Assembly: GCF_018531465.1 (NCBI RefSeq)
Contig: NZ_JAHDTF010000025.1
Coordinates: 62,001-126,000, forward strand
DNA length: 64,000 nt
Direction of reading: 5' to 3'
DNA from: Sphaerisporangium fuscum
GTDB lineage: Bacteria > Actinomycetota > Actinomycetes > Streptosporangiales > Streptosporangiaceae
In this document: positions 8,546 through 17,034 of the stretch, in pieces
Position numbering within the stretch: position 1 is the stretch's first letter
Layout: each line of letters opens with the position of its first letter
Notes under the pieces: generated by a model
What the model saw: only the letters and a program-made list of their open reading frames with translations
The model's database searches: none
What the model was told of the DNA's origin: nothing
Program-made: the position numbers and the translations under genes

Positions 8546-9199
8546 ATGGCAGGCCGAAGGCGCTGGTCGACCGAGGAGATCCTGGATGCGGCGGCGGAGC
8601 TGCTGCGCACGGGCGACGCCGAGTCGTTCAGCGTGCGCAAGCTCGCCGCGACGCTGGGGACCGACTCCTCCAGCCTCTACCGGCACTTCCGCAACAAGAC
8701 CGAACTGTTGCGCGCGGTCGCCGACCGGATCCTCATGGCCGCCATGGACGATTACCGGCCCGAGGGCGACTGGAAGCAGCGCATCACCGCCACGGCTCTG
8801 CGCCTGAGAGAGGCCTTCGGTCAGCAACCCCAGCTCGCCCTGATCTGGGGACGCTACGCGTCAGGCGGCACCGGTTCCCGGCTGGTCATGGAAGAGCTGC
8901 TGCAGGCCCTGCAGGCATCGGGCCTGCCCGACGAGGAGATCCCGGCGCGCTACCACCGGGTCGTGATCCTCCTCGCCGCGTTGATCGCCTCCGAGGCCGG
9001 GATCAGCACCCTCACCCCCGAAGAGTACGAACAGGGCGTGGAGCTGTTCCGCGTCGCGGTCCTGGGCGCCGACCCCGAACGCTTCCCCGCCCTGGCCCAC
9101 TTCGCCCGCGACGTCCGCCCTCTCGGGGCGGACCGCCGCGCCGCGTTCGAGGACATCCTCGCCGCCCAACTCACCCAGATCGAGGCCGGAATCTCCTGA
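8546..9199 (+). CDS. TetR/AcrR-family repressor
   Basis: 217 residues; I take ATG 8546 because GGAGGAGAGG lies at 8530-8539. An upstream in-frame ATG at 8519 has no such site. Residues about 5-50 are a TetR helix-turn-helix (STEEILDAAAELL...SVRKLAATLGTDSSSLYRHFRNKTEL). The rest is a helical ligand-binding domain of the TetR_C class with no recognisable ligand signature. Divergent from the HSL-type esterase and next to the 8484-8500 dyad, so it most likely represses that esterase and itself. Confidence 0.88.
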   Translation: MAGRRRWSTEEILDAAAELLRTGDAESFSVRKLAATLGTDSSSLYRHFRNKTELLRAVADRILMAAMDDYRPEGDWKQRITATALRLREAFGQQPQLALIWGRYASGGTGSRLVMEELLQALQASGLPDEEIPARYHRVVILLAALIASEAGISTLTPEEYEQGVELFRVAVLGADPERFPALAHFARDVRPLGADRRAAFEDILAAQLTQIEAGIS

Positions 9200-9207
9200 C
9201 ACGCCCT

Positions 9208-9415
9208 CCCGGCCGCGCCGTGCCCGGTCGACTGCACCGCGACCGGGCGTCCCGCCTCCGCCGCGAACCGTACGGCGGCGGCCACGTCATCGGCGTCGGC
9301 GGCGACCACGATCACCGCGGGCCGATGCTCGACCGTCAGCAGCCAGCCGGAGCAGGCCTCCTCGAAGCCCTCGTCACCGGGGTGAAGCGTGCGCCCCCGG
9401 ATCTACGTTCCCAGG
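9208..9415 (-). pseudogene. N-terminal remnant of an FAD-linked (PCMH/BBE-type) oxidase
   Basis: Minus-strand codons between about 9415 and 9208 read IRGRTLHPGDEGFEEACSGW, then a short segment, then AVIVVAADADDVAAAVRFA and AVQSTGHGAAG. This is the start of the PCMH FAD-binding domain of berberine-bridge-type oxidases, where the GHG loop holds the isoalloxazine side. After GHGAAG the similarity stops and the frame runs into the end of the TetR gene. No FAD_binding_4 remainder or BBE tail is present. I read this as a remnant left by a deletion. Confidence 0.6.
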
Positions 9416-9477
9416 CCCGCCTCGGTCCCGTCTCCCGTGGGGGTCTGGAGCGCGTCCACCGTGAAGTTCGTATCCGG

Positions 9478-9715
9478 CATGTCAGTTGTCCGCCTCGCCG
9501 AACGGCGACTCCTCGAGCGCGCACCCGATCCGGAAGACCGCCGGCGCAACATCGTCACCATCACCGCGGCGGGCCGGACGCGACTCACCCACCTCGACCG
9601 GCTCATCGCCGCCGCCCAGGACGAGTTCCTCGCCCCGCTGCCCGCCGCCGACCGGCGGAACCTGATCGATCTGCTCACCCGCCTCGCCGATCACCACGGC
9701 GACAAGCACAACTGA
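9478..9715 (+). pseudogene. C-terminal half of a MarR-family regulator
   Basis: Plus-strand codons give RLAERRLLERAPDPEDRRRN, then VTITAAGRTRLTHLDRL and a helical tail ending HHGDKHN. This is the wing and dimerisation helix of a MarR protein and resembles the intact MarR at 36174-36671 (same DPxDRRRN wing and tail). The first two helices and the recognition helix are missing: upstream sequence has no MarR similarity. The neighbouring FAD-oxidase remnant on the other strand suggests one deletion removed the start of this gene and most of its divergent neighbour. Confidence 0.6.
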
Positions 9716-10210
9716 CGGCGCCGTTCGGCGACCGGGAGCACGCCGACCCCTCAGGGCCACCACGCGGCGGCGACGTCCGGCCGGGCAGGTGCCATCAAGA
9801 CCGCCCGGCGTGAAATCGAACCCGCATGCGTCCGCACTAGCGGACCACCTGAGGGCGAAACGGCATCTCAGTAACACGTACCGCCCAGGTTTACCGGCCG
9901 CTACCGCACCAGGTGGACATGGATCCCACTCGGGGTTGATTACACGTGACCACCCACCCCCCTATTTTTTTATGACGGAGCCGGATCGCACGTCAGCCGC
10001 TCAGAGGGGGTGATCCGGCACGTGCGCCAACGTCCGTGAAATCGATCTGTCTTCTCATTCGAAAACGAACCGGCCACGTCACTGAAGCAGAACAGCGCCG
10101 GCGATCGGCGTTCTGTATTCCTGGACCGTGAACCCACCGGTCCGGGCCAATGGGAATCGCCGCGGCCAGGTCACCCGTGGCCCCCGACTCATCGCGAAAG
10201 GCAGGTATCC
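9716..10210. other. intergenic region, no convincing gene
   Basis: About 495 bases with no gene I can support. It holds a 6-bp stem hairpin (GTCCGC 9830-9835 with GCGGAC 9840-9845), a tRNA-like stretch that does not fold as a tRNA, a run of seven T at about 9965-9971, and the 5' region of the secreted protein at 10211 with AAGGCAGG as ribosome-binding site at about 10197-10204. Confidence 0.5.
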
Positions 10211-10696
10211 ATGCGTCTCGCAAGCGTCTCTCTCACCCTCGCCCTCGCCGCAACCGCCTCCGGTTCGGCCCTGGCGACGGCCGCACCGGCCCTCGCGGCG
10301 GCACGGACGACGGTCTCCGCCCAACCGGCATCGGCCGCGCACAGCGAGGTCTCGACCCACGCGAGCACAGCGGCAAGGGCCAGCTGGCACACCCAACGGC
10401 ACGAGGTGTTGGGCCCGGGCAAGCTTCTGGACACCTCGACCTGGTCGCGGCCCTCGGGCGTCCGGGTGATGCAGGTCAAGGCCCGCTGCTGGGGCAATAA
10501 CTCGCAGATCAAGGTCGACCTCTGGTTCCTGCGCCGCTGGGGCGCCGGCGAGAAGATCGCCAAGTCCGGCAAGTGGGCCTGCAACGGCAATTACGGCATC
10601 GTCCGCATCCGCAACGCCGGGCACTCGACGTACTGGGCGGACTTCTCCCTTAGCAAGAAACACACCGTCGAGTACTGGGTGCAGTACTACAAGTAA
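10211..10696 (+). CDS. small secreted protein of unknown function
   Basis: 161 residues from ATG 10211 with AAGGCAGG upstream. The N-terminus is a Sec signal peptide (MRLAS, hydrophobic stretch, cleavage plausible after about residue 30 at an AxA site). A Ser/Ala/Thr-rich linker follows, then a compact domain of about 100 residues with two Cys (ARCWGNN and KWACNGN) that could form one disulfide, many Trp/Tyr, and alternating beta-type hydrophobicity. I do not recognise the family. It ends WVQYYK. The next gene is another small secreted protein with Cys pairs, so the two may be functionally related. Confidence 0.75.
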   Translation: MRLASVSLTLALAATASGSALATAAPALAAARTTVSAQPASAAHSEVSTHASTAARASWHTQRHEVLGPGKLLDTSTWSRPSGVRVMQVKARCWGNNSQIKVDLWFLRRWGAGEKIAKSGKWACNGNYGIVRIRNAGHSTYWADFSLSKKHTVEYWVQYYK

Positions 10697-10848
10697 TCCG
10701 CTACCGATATTCCAGGCGAGGTCGGGGCCTGATCGGAAACGAATTCACGACACAGCCGGGATGATCAGGATTTCGCTGATCTCCTCGCCGGGTTCGGCCG
10801 CGTGGGCCTCGGCCATGGCCTGACCATGAGCCGAAAGGCGTCGAAGCG

Positions 10849-10877
10849 CTCAACAGATCCTCAACACCGTCTCAACA
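10849..10877 (+). promoter_or_regulatory. three tandem 11-bp direct repeats (CTCAACA every 11 bases)
   Basis: CTCAACA begins at 10849, 10860 and 10871, exactly one helical turn apart. Spacing of this kind is used by winged-helix OmpR/PhoB-type activators (for example PhoP boxes in streptomycetes) and SARP proteins. A TTGACC follows at 10892-10897 and the gene starts at 10930, so the repeats sit just upstream of a likely -35 region. The heptamer is not the PhoP consensus GTTCACC. Confidence 0.55.
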
Positions 10878-10929
10878 CTCCCCTCTCTACGTTGACCCTG
10901 CCATCTCCATTCCGACAGGGGAGAACAAG

Positions 10930-11400
10930 ATGAGCACAGTACGGTCCGAGCTGAAGGTCGCCGCCGTCGCAGCCGCCGCGGCGGCCTGTCTGCTCACCGG
11001 GAGCACCCAGGCGAGCGCCGACTCGGCGCACGCCCACCAGGGCCCGGCGGTCGCGCATTCCTACACCCTCAAGGGGGGAGACGCCGGCGTGCGTCAGGCG
11101 ACCGCGACCTTCGAAGCCGCCGCGTCCGCGTGCCAGGTCCGCCTGTACCGGCCGGAGGTACGGCCCCGGCAGATCGCGGCGACCGTCTGGGCGCCCGGCT
11201 GCAAGCAGTGGATCCGCGTCGAACTCCAGCGCAAGCGCTGGAACGGCTGGGAGACCCTCAAGAAGATCGAGTTCTATGGTGCCGGACCCAAGACCCTGTA
11301 CAAAGGCTGCAAGAAGGGCTCTACCTTCACCTACCGGCTCATCGGGGGCACCTTTGCGGCCGGTTCCACGGCAGGCCCCTCACGGCGAGGCACCTGCTAG
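10930..11400 (+). CDS. small secreted protein with four cysteines, unknown function
   Basis: 156 residues from ATG 10930 behind AGGGGAG. The N-terminus has a signal peptide (AAVAAAAAACLLTGSTQASA, cleavage near residue 30). The mature part has four Cys (ASACQVRLY, APGCKQW, YKGCKKG and the C-terminal Cys) that could make two disulfides, and is basic. It resembles the 10211 protein only in general layout. I do not recognise the family. Transcription is probably driven by an activator bound at the 11-bp repeats at 10849-10877. Confidence 0.75.
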   Translation: MSTVRSELKVAAVAAAAAACLLTGSTQASADSAHAHQGPAVAHSYTLKGGDAGVRQATATFEAAASACQVRLYRPEVRPRQIAATVWAPGCKQWIRVELQRKRWNGWETLKKIEFYGAGPKTLYKGCKKGSTFTYRLIGGTFAAGSTAGPSRRGTC

Positions 11401-11530
11401 CACCGGCCGCGTGCGCCGGATCGGCGCAGTGATCGACCCGTCGCGATTCCACTGACGCGCAGCCGCCGCGCCTGCCGGCCTGGGCCCGGTCCCCCTCCGG
11501 CAGTTCCGCGACGAACTCGTGCGCCGATCA

Positions 11531-11571
11531 CCCGTGCCGCCCCCTCGATCTCCACGGGGGGGCGGCACGGG
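11531..11571. terminator. strong hairpin between convergent genes
   Basis: CCCGTGCCGCCCCC (11531-11544) is perfectly complementary to GGGGGCGGCACGGG (11558-11571), and flanking ATCA/TGAT extends it. It lies in the 321-base region between genes ending at 11400 (+) and 11722 (-), which otherwise shows no gene. Confidence 0.75.
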
Positions 11572-11721
11572 CGTGATGATCCTCCCCGGCGGAATCTCCG
11601 GGTACAGCCGGGGCAGGACCGCCACGCCGTCGACGTAGGAGAACTCGGCCCCCTGCGCGATGTCCTGACCGGAGGTGTTCCGGTCACCATGGCACTCTCG
11701 CTCCCCCACGGTCGGCGGCCG

Positions 11722-12399
11722 TCACCCGCCGCGGGCACGGATGTCCGCGGTCGCGTGTCCGTGCTCGATCATGTCGAGGAGATCGGCTGTCGAGCGGACG
11801 TCCCCGAAGGACCGGTAGATGGTGTGCAGTGTGGCATTGTGCTCCTGGTCGCCTCGCGCCGCGTTGGCGTCCGCCACCATGATCACCCTGAATCCGAGCG
11901 TGGCGGCATCGCGAGCCGAGGACTCACAGCACACGTTGCTGACGGTTCCGGTGATCAGGACGGTGTCGACCTCCCGCTCGTCCAGCACCGCCGGAAGGTG
12001 GCAGCGGCCGGGGAAGAAGGCGCTGGGCGCGAGCTTCTCCACCAGTACGTCATCAGGGTGCACCGCCAACTCGGGCCAGAGGCGCTGGGGCAGCGGGCCC
12101 GTCCCGCCGGAGCGGCGGTAGATCTCGGCCGTTTCCGGGCCGAAGAACTCATCGAGTACCGGCGTGCGTTCCCCTGCGCCGGGCAGGACCCAGGCGACCG
12201 TCCCGCCCGCCGCGCGCAAAGCTCCGGCGATGCTGTTGATGTTGGGCACGATGCCCCTGCAATAGGGGTTGGCGGACACGAAGAACGGCACCATGTCCAC
12301 GACCACCAGCGCCACGCGGGCCGGGACCACTTCCTCGAACGCGAACCGGCGGCCGCGGCGCGCCTCGTGCCGGGCGTACTCCCGGGGGTCGATCGCCAC
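11722..12399 (-). CDS. isochorismatase-family cysteine hydrolase
   Basis: 225 residues from ATG 12399. The catalytic triad of the family is visible: Asp in ALVVVDMVPFFV, Lys in VEKLAPSAFFPG and Cys in GTVSNVCCESSARDA, each in the usual order and spacing. Members include isochorismatases, nicotinamidases and N-carbamoyl amidases; the GTVSNVCCES form is common in the general cysteine-hydrolase group, so the substrate is not fixed. It stands alone on the minus strand, divergent from the diterpenoid cassette. The intervening region carries the P450 promoter. Confidence 0.87.
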   Translation of the reverse strand: MAIDPREYARHEARRGRRFAFEEVVPARVALVVVDMVPFFVSANPYCRGIVPNINSIAGALRAAGGTVAWVLPGAGERTPVLDEFFGPETAEIYRRSGGTGPLPQRLWPELAVHPDDVLVEKLAPSAFFPGRCHLPAVLDEREVDTVLITGTVSNVCCESSARDAATLGFRVIMVADANAARGDQEHNATLHTIYRSFGDVRSTADLLDMIEHGHATADIRARGG

Positions 12400-12925
12400 T
12401 GGTGCCGCCGCACCTCGATATCCGGCCGCAAGGCTCCCTCCATCCGTCGTCCACCACGGGCGGCCTGCGCCTGCCGGTCCAGAGCCGCGTCCGCGCAGGT
12501 GGCGCCGGCACCGGTGCCGTTACGCACCCACCCGACCGGCGGTGAATCGGGGGGCGCGGACCGCTGCCTGTGCACCGTCGGCTCCAGCACTCCCGCTCAC
12601 TCTGACCACGCCCATCCTGTCGACCGTTTAGCACACGACGGGCGGCGAGGGAAGGGACTTGATCTCCTTTGTCGGCTCATGATAGGTATCTGATCATGCT
12701 TATTTGCGGCAAAGGTGACTGAAAGTCAAATTCGCCGTTCTCTCGATGCTTGATACACGTAGTGGGCTTCCGAAAGGACGTACGGACTCCATCCCGATCG
12801 ACGCGCGATATGAGCCCGACCCATCAAAAGGCCGGGGTGGAGAAGCGAAGCCCTCCGTATCCAGGCATGAACGCGGACGTCGTCATGCCGCCGTTTCAGG
12901 AGCACTCAGGTTGGAGATCGCCCCG
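12400..12925. other. intergenic region upstream of the diterpenoid cassette
   Basis: About 526 bases. Frames in it lack family similarity. It holds the promoters of the cysteine hydrolase (minus) and the P450 (plus). The most AT-rich part (12660-12760) contains the dyad at 12678-12698 and TTGATA at about 12750, but I cannot assign a clear -35/-10 pair. Confidence 0.5.
12678..12698. promoter_or_regulatory. inverted repeat upstream of the P450 gene
   Basis: CATGAT (12678-12683) pairs with ATCATG (12693-12698) and an inner GATA...TATC dyad overlaps it. It is 228 bases before the P450 start, in the only AT-rich part of the intergenic region, so it may be an operator for the cassette. The binding protein is unknown. 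Confidence 0.35.
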
Positions 12926-14293
12926 ATGCCGGTCGCGGCCGCCCCCCGTCGGGCCGAGATCGTTCCCATCCGCAGACTGCTGGCCCCCGTTCTGCGCGAT
13001 CCGGTGAACATGCTGGCCGACCTCGGAAGACAAGCCTCCGGGAGGATCCTCCGCATCCGATTCAGCCCCTCGCCTCTCTACCTGTTCAGCCATCCGGACG
13101 ACGTCCAGCACGTGCTGCGCGGCAACTGGACGAACTACCGGCGCACCGGCATGTTCTGGCGTCCCCTCCACCGCCTGCTCGGCGCGAGCGTCCTCAGCGA
13201 CGGCCCGGCGTGGCAGGCCAGCCGGGACATCCTGCAGCCGCTGTTCACCGCCCGGCACATCGCCTCCCTGACTGAGCAGACGGCGGCGGCGATCGACGAG
13301 CGCGTCGCCGAGCTGGACGAATACGCCGCGTCGGGGCGTTCGTTCGACGCCGGCGAGGAAATGGCCGACGTCGTCAACGAGACCGTCATCAAAGTGCTGT
13401 TCGGCGGCAGGCTCTCCCGGGAGGACGGACGGCGCCTGTCCCCGGCGTACGACCGCGCCGCCCGGTCGATCGCCTTCCGGTTGCTCCTGCCGTTCGTCCC
13501 GTACTCGGTCAACCTGCCCGGCGACCGGACGTTCATGAACTCCGTCGAGGTGATCGACGAGGTGTTCCTTCCGATCGTCCGGCAGGCGCGGGCCGTTCCC
13601 GGCTCCGGCACCGACGTGGTGTCCGCGCTGTGCCGGGCCCGGAGGGACGACGGGCCGGCGGCGGAACGGCAGCTGCGGGACGACCTGGTCAGCATCTACG
13701 GCGCCGCGTCGGAGTCGACGGCCACGACCCTCACGTGGCTGTGGCCGGTGCTGGACGCCCACCCGCAGGTGGCGGCCCGGCTGCGGGCCGAAGTGGACGA
13801 GGTGGTCGGGACGGGACCGGTCCGCGCCGCCCACCTCCCGCGGCTGACGTACACCAAGATGGTCCTGCAGGAACTGCTGCGGGTGTATCCCGTCGGCTGG
13901 CTCTTCCCCCGCACGGCGGTGGAACACGACGTGGTCGGCGGAGTGCCCATCGAGGCGGGCGCCCAAGTGCTGATCACCCCGTACGCGACGCACCGGTTGG
14001 ACGAATTCTGGGATCGCCCGCTGGAGTTCGACCCCGAGAGGTTCTCCACCGGCCGTCCGGAGCGCCACCACCGCTATGCCTACTTCCCCTTCGGGGGCGG
14101 ACCGCACCAGTGCCTGGGCCAGCACCTGTTCTACATGGCCGCGCCGCTGGTGGTGGCCGCCATCCTGAGCCGGTACCGTCCGATGCTCGACGGGGGGCCC
14201 TGCACCCCTGCCCCGGCGGGCTCGCTCCGGCCGAAGGAGAAGGCCGAGCTGCGGCTCGTCCCGGTCCGGCGTGAGGAGGCCGGGGCGCGATGA
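12926..14293 (+). CDS. cytochrome P450, first gene of the diterpenoid cassette
   Basis: 455 residues if started at ATG 12926, which has GGAG at 12913-12916; the frame is open upstream but that part has no P450 similarity. Motifs: I-helix region YGAASESTATTLTW, K-helix ExxR in LQELLR (about residue 316), FDPERF, and the heme loop FPFGGGPHQCLG with the ligand Cys at residue 396. The GMFWRPLHRLLG segment and overall shape are like P450s found next to terpene synthases. It overlaps the terpene synthase start by 4 bases (ATGA), so it is probably the tailoring oxidase for the hydrocarbon made by the next two enzymes. It needs ferredoxin and reductase from elsewhere. Confidence 0.9.
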   Translation: MPVAAAPRRAEIVPIRRLLAPVLRDPVNMLADLGRQASGRILRIRFSPSPLYLFSHPDDVQHVLRGNWTNYRRTGMFWRPLHRLLGASVLSDGPAWQASRDILQPLFTARHIASLTEQTAAAIDERVAELDEYAASGRSFDAGEEMADVVNETVIKVLFGGRLSREDGRRLSPAYDRAARSIAFRLLLPFVPYSVNLPGDRTFMNSVEVIDEVFLPIVRQARAVPGSGTDVVSALCRARRDDGPAAERQLRDDLVSIYGAASESTATTLTWLWPVLDAHPQVAARLRAEVDEVVGTGPVRAAHLPRLTYTKMVLQELLRVYPVGWLFPRTAVEHDVVGGVPIEAGAQVLITPYATHRLDEFWDRPLEFDPERFSTGRPERHHRYAYFPFGGGPHQCLGQHLFYMAAPLVVAAILSRYRPMLDGGPCTPAPAGSLRPKEKAELRLVPVRREEAGAR

Positions 14294-15171
14294 CGGCCGC
14301 CGTCCCGCAGTCGCCGCCGTCCGCCGCCGAGTGCGGCGCCATCAGCGCCCTCGCCGGGCGCTCCCAGCGTCAGATGCGCCAGTGGACGGCCGCCCATCCC
14401 GGGCTCTTCTCGGCCAAGCCGTTCGACGACGCCCTGTACAGCACCGTCTCCATGGCGATGGCCTTCAGCGGCCCGTGGTACACCGCCGAGCAGCTGAGCA
14501 TGGCCAACAAGGCGTGCCTGTGGACGTTCGCGCTGGACTGGCTGGTCGACTACGTCTGCGCCTCGCCGGCCGAGGTGAACGCCCTGCTCCCCCGCTGCCT
14601 GGCCGTGGGCGACGGGGCCGAACCGGGCGCCGGTGACGACCTGGCCCGCATGCTCGCCGAGATCCGCCAGGAGTTGGCCCGGGCCGAGGGCTTCCCCGCC
14701 CTCGGCCCGGTCTGGCGCGAGGAGCTCCAGCGGATGCTGGAAGCGATGACCAGGGAGTGGGAGTGGAAGAACTCCCAGGTCACGCCGTCTCTCGAGGAGT
14801 ACCTCGCCAACGCCGACAACCATGCCTTCGTCTTCGTCCTCACCTGCCACTGGATCCACACCGGCGGCCCTGACGCCGGCACGGCCGTCGGGCAGGTGCG
14901 CCGGGCGGCGCGTGCCGTCCAGCGCGTGATGCGCCTGCTGAACGACCTGAGCTCCTACAACCGGGACCGGCGCTGGGGCGACGTTAACGCGCTGCTGCTC
15001 GGGGTGCCGCTGGACGATGTGACCCAGACGGTCGCGGCCCTGACGGCGGAGGCGCGAAAGCTCCTCGGCGAGCTGCGAGTCCACCAGGCGCCGCTGGCCG
15101 ACTACATGGAACGGCAAATGGACTTCTGCGCGGGTTTCTACCAGATCGGCGAGTTCTGGGGCCGGCTGTGA
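14290..15171 (+). CDS. class I terpene synthase (predicted diterpene synthase)
   Basis: 293 residues, ATG at 14290 inside the P450 stop (ATGA). The metal-binding motifs are an Asp-rich LDWLVDY (D83, D87) and an NSE motif NDLSSYNRD (N218, S222, D226), followed by the RW pair. These bind three Mg2+ and the diphosphate of the substrate. The length is that of short bacterial class I synthases that work on a product of a separate class II cyclase, which is encoded next. So the likely job is to ionise a bicyclic diterpenyl diphosphate and quench or cyclise it further. The exact product cannot be read from sequence. GGPP must come from a synthase elsewhere; none is in the window. Confidence 0.87.
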   Translation: MTAAVPQSPPSAAECGAISALAGRSQRQMRQWTAAHPGLFSAKPFDDALYSTVSMAMAFSGPWYTAEQLSMANKACLWTFALDWLVDYVCASPAEVNALLPRCLAVGDGAEPGAGDDLARMLAEIRQELARAEGFPALGPVWREELQRMLEAMTREWEWKNSQVTPSLEEYLANADNHAFVFVLTCHWIHTGGPDAGTAVGQVRRAARAVQRVMRLLNDLSSYNRDRRWGDVNALLLGVPLDDVTQTVAALTAEARKLLGELRVHQAPLADYMERQMDFCAGFYQIGEFWGRL

Positions 15172-16826
15172 GCGCCCTGGCGGCCGAGGCGGGCGCGCTC
15201 GTGGCCGGCCTCCTCGCGCGGCCCTGGGGGCAGGCCTCGCCGTCGGTCTACGAGACCGCACGGCTGGTCGGCCTGGCCCCATGGCTCACCGGGCACGCCG
15301 AACGCCTCCGCTTCCTCGCGGCGTCCCAGGGCCCGGACGGCCGTTGGGGACCGCACCGCGACTACAGCCTGGTACCTACGCTCAGCGCCACCGAGGCCAT
15401 GCTCGGCGAACTCGGACGCGGAACCGCCGACGCGCGGGTGACGGCGGCCGCCGACCGAGGCCTGGAGGCGCTGTACCGGTGGGCCGGCGAGGCGTTCGCC
15501 GGGCCCCGGCCCGACATGCCCGCCGTCGAGCTGATCGTCCCGTATCTGATCGGCGCGATCAACGAGCACCTGCGGCACATGGCCGGCTCGTCGGCGCGCC
15601 GCCTGCCGCGGTGGGAGGCCGCCGCACCGCTCCCTCTGCCGGACGGCATGGACCACGTCCGGCTGGAGGCCGTTCGCCACCGGCTGCGCGAGGGTGCCCC
15701 CGTCCCACCGAAACTGCTGCACGCGCTGGAAGTGGGCGGCGAGGCCGCCCGAGGCGCGTCAGGGGTGAGGCCGGCCTCCATCGGGACGGTCGGAGCCTCA
15801 CCCGCGGCCACGGCCGCCTGGCTGGGCTCCCCGGCGTGCGCGGCGCCGGGGAGCCCGGAACTCCGGCACCTGGAGGCCGTCGCCCGAGCGGTCGGCGGCC
15901 CGGTGCCGTGCGGTGTGCCGATCACGGTGTTCGAGCGCGGATGGGTGCTGAGCTGGCTGCTCCGCGCGGGGATCACGGTGGACGTTCCCGGCGAGGTCGT
16001 CACGAGCCTGGCCGGCGCCCACGCCCCCGGAGGCGTGCCGGCCGGGGCCGGGCTGCCGGCCGACGCCGACACCACCTCGGTCGCGCTGTACGCGCTGGCG
16101 CTGCTCGGCGACCGCCGGGAGCCCGAGAGCCTGTGGGCGTACCACTCGGGGCCGCACTTCCACACCTGGCAGGGCGAGCAGGGTGTCTCCACCAGCGTGA
16201 ACGCGCACGTCCTCGACGCCTTCCAGGGGCACCTCGCGCGCCGCCCGGGCGCCGCGTCCCGGTACGGGCATGCGATCCGGGAGACGGCCTGCTGGCTGGT
16301 GGATCGGCAGCGTGAGGACGGCAGCTGGTCCGACCGCTGGCACGCCTCCCCCTACTACGCCACGATGTGCTGCGCTCTGGCGCTGGACGGTCACGAGGAG
16401 GGCGACGCCGCGCGCGCGGTCCGCCGGGCCGTCCGGTGGGTGCTCGCCGGCCAGCGTGGGGACGGCGGCTGGGGGCTGTGGCGGAGCACCGCGGAGGAGA
16501 CGGCGTACGCCCTGCAGATCCTCCTGCTGCCCGGTGCCTCGCGTGAGGTGCCCGGCAGGCTGACCGCGGCCGCGCGGGGGCGTTCCTTCCTGCTGCAGGC
16601 GGCCGGGCAGGGCGACGATCCGCCGATGTGGCACGACAAGGACCTGTACGCGCCGACCGCGATCATCAGGGCGGCGGTCCTGGCGGCTCTGCACCTCACC
16701 GAGCGGGAGCCCGGCCTGGCGGACGATCAGGACGGCGTACGGCGGGCTCACGGGGGACGGCCGGTAGCGGACGTGCGGGTCGCGCGCGACCGACCGGTGG
16801 GCCAGGAACTTATAGAAGCGTCATAA
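15168..16826 (+). CDS. class II diterpene cyclase with DxDT motif
   Basis: 552 residues, GTG 15168 overlapping the previous stop (GTGA). It has the alpha-barrel repeats of class II cyclases, with QW-like motifs (QREDGSWSDRW and QRGDGGWGLW) in the C-terminal part. The general-acid motif, usually DxDD, reads D299-A-D301-T302-T303. The family protonates the terminal double bond of GGPP to give labdane- or halimane-type diphosphates. The DxDT(T) form is, as I recall, described for the mycobacterial halimadienyl diphosphate synthase, so function is not excluded. Its product would feed the class I synthase. The last gene of the cassette; a conservon follows on the same strand after 208 bases. Confidence 0.87.
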   Translation: MSALAAEAGALVAGLLARPWGQASPSVYETARLVGLAPWLTGHAERLRFLAASQGPDGRWGPHRDYSLVPTLSATEAMLGELGRGTADARVTAAADRGLEALYRWAGEAFAGPRPDMPAVELIVPYLIGAINEHLRHMAGSSARRLPRWEAAAPLPLPDGMDHVRLEAVRHRLREGAPVPPKLLHALEVGGEAARGASGVRPASIGTVGASPAATAAWLGSPACAAPGSPELRHLEAVARAVGGPVPCGVPITVFERGWVLSWLLRAGITVDVPGEVVTSLAGAHAPGGVPAGAGLPADADTTSVALYALALLGDRREPESLWAYHSGPHFHTWQGEQGVSTSVNAHVLDAFQGHLARRPGAASRYGHAIRETACWLVDRQREDGSWSDRWHASPYYATMCCALALDGHEEGDAARAVRRAVRWVLAGQRGDGGWGLWRSTAEETAYALQILLLPGASREVPGRLTAAARGRSFLLQAAGQGDDPPMWHDKDLYAPTAIIRAAVLAALHLTEREPGLADDQDGVRRAHGGRPVADVRVARDRPVGQELIEAS

Positions 16827-16950
16827 CGGACATATCTGACTGACACCTTTACGGAAACGACGGCATGCCGCGCTGGCCGCTTTTCCTTCCGTGCTAGGGT
16901 TTCCCGGGTGTGATGAGAGGTTTTGTCCTCTCTCGTGGGAATACACGCAC

Positions 16951-16980
16951 TTGACAGGCCACAGCGTGTTTACGCATATG
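16951..16980 (+). promoter_or_regulatory. possible promoter of the conservon
   Basis: TTGACA at 16951-16956 is a consensus -35 hexamer; CATATG at 16975-16980 lies 18 bases further as a weak -10. The kinase gene starts at 17035. A GAGAGG/CCTCTC hairpin just upstream (16915-16932) separates it from the diterpenoid cassette and could be a weak terminator or operator. Confidence 0.4.
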
Positions 16981-17034
16981 TCGTCAGCTGTGAACCGTGC
17001 TGTCGGCTTCCCGACTTTCGCCACGGATGGAGTT

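Noticed and set aside
9795..9870. tRNA-like stretch on the minus strand with GGGTTCGATTTC and a short stem before it
   Set aside because: The T-arm stem does not pair, and no acceptor, D-arm or anticodon arm can be drawn.
9789..10013. Small ORF of 74 codons
   Set aside because: No ribosome-binding site, no similarity, biased composition typical of non-coding GC-rich DNA.
12900..14125. Minus-strand frame opposite the P450 gene
   Set aside because: No family similarity; the plus strand has all P450 motifs.
16915..16932. GAGAGG/CCTCTC hairpin as terminator of the diterpenoid cassette
   Set aside because: Only 6 bp, no T tract and close to a promoter; could equally be an operator, so not listed on its own.
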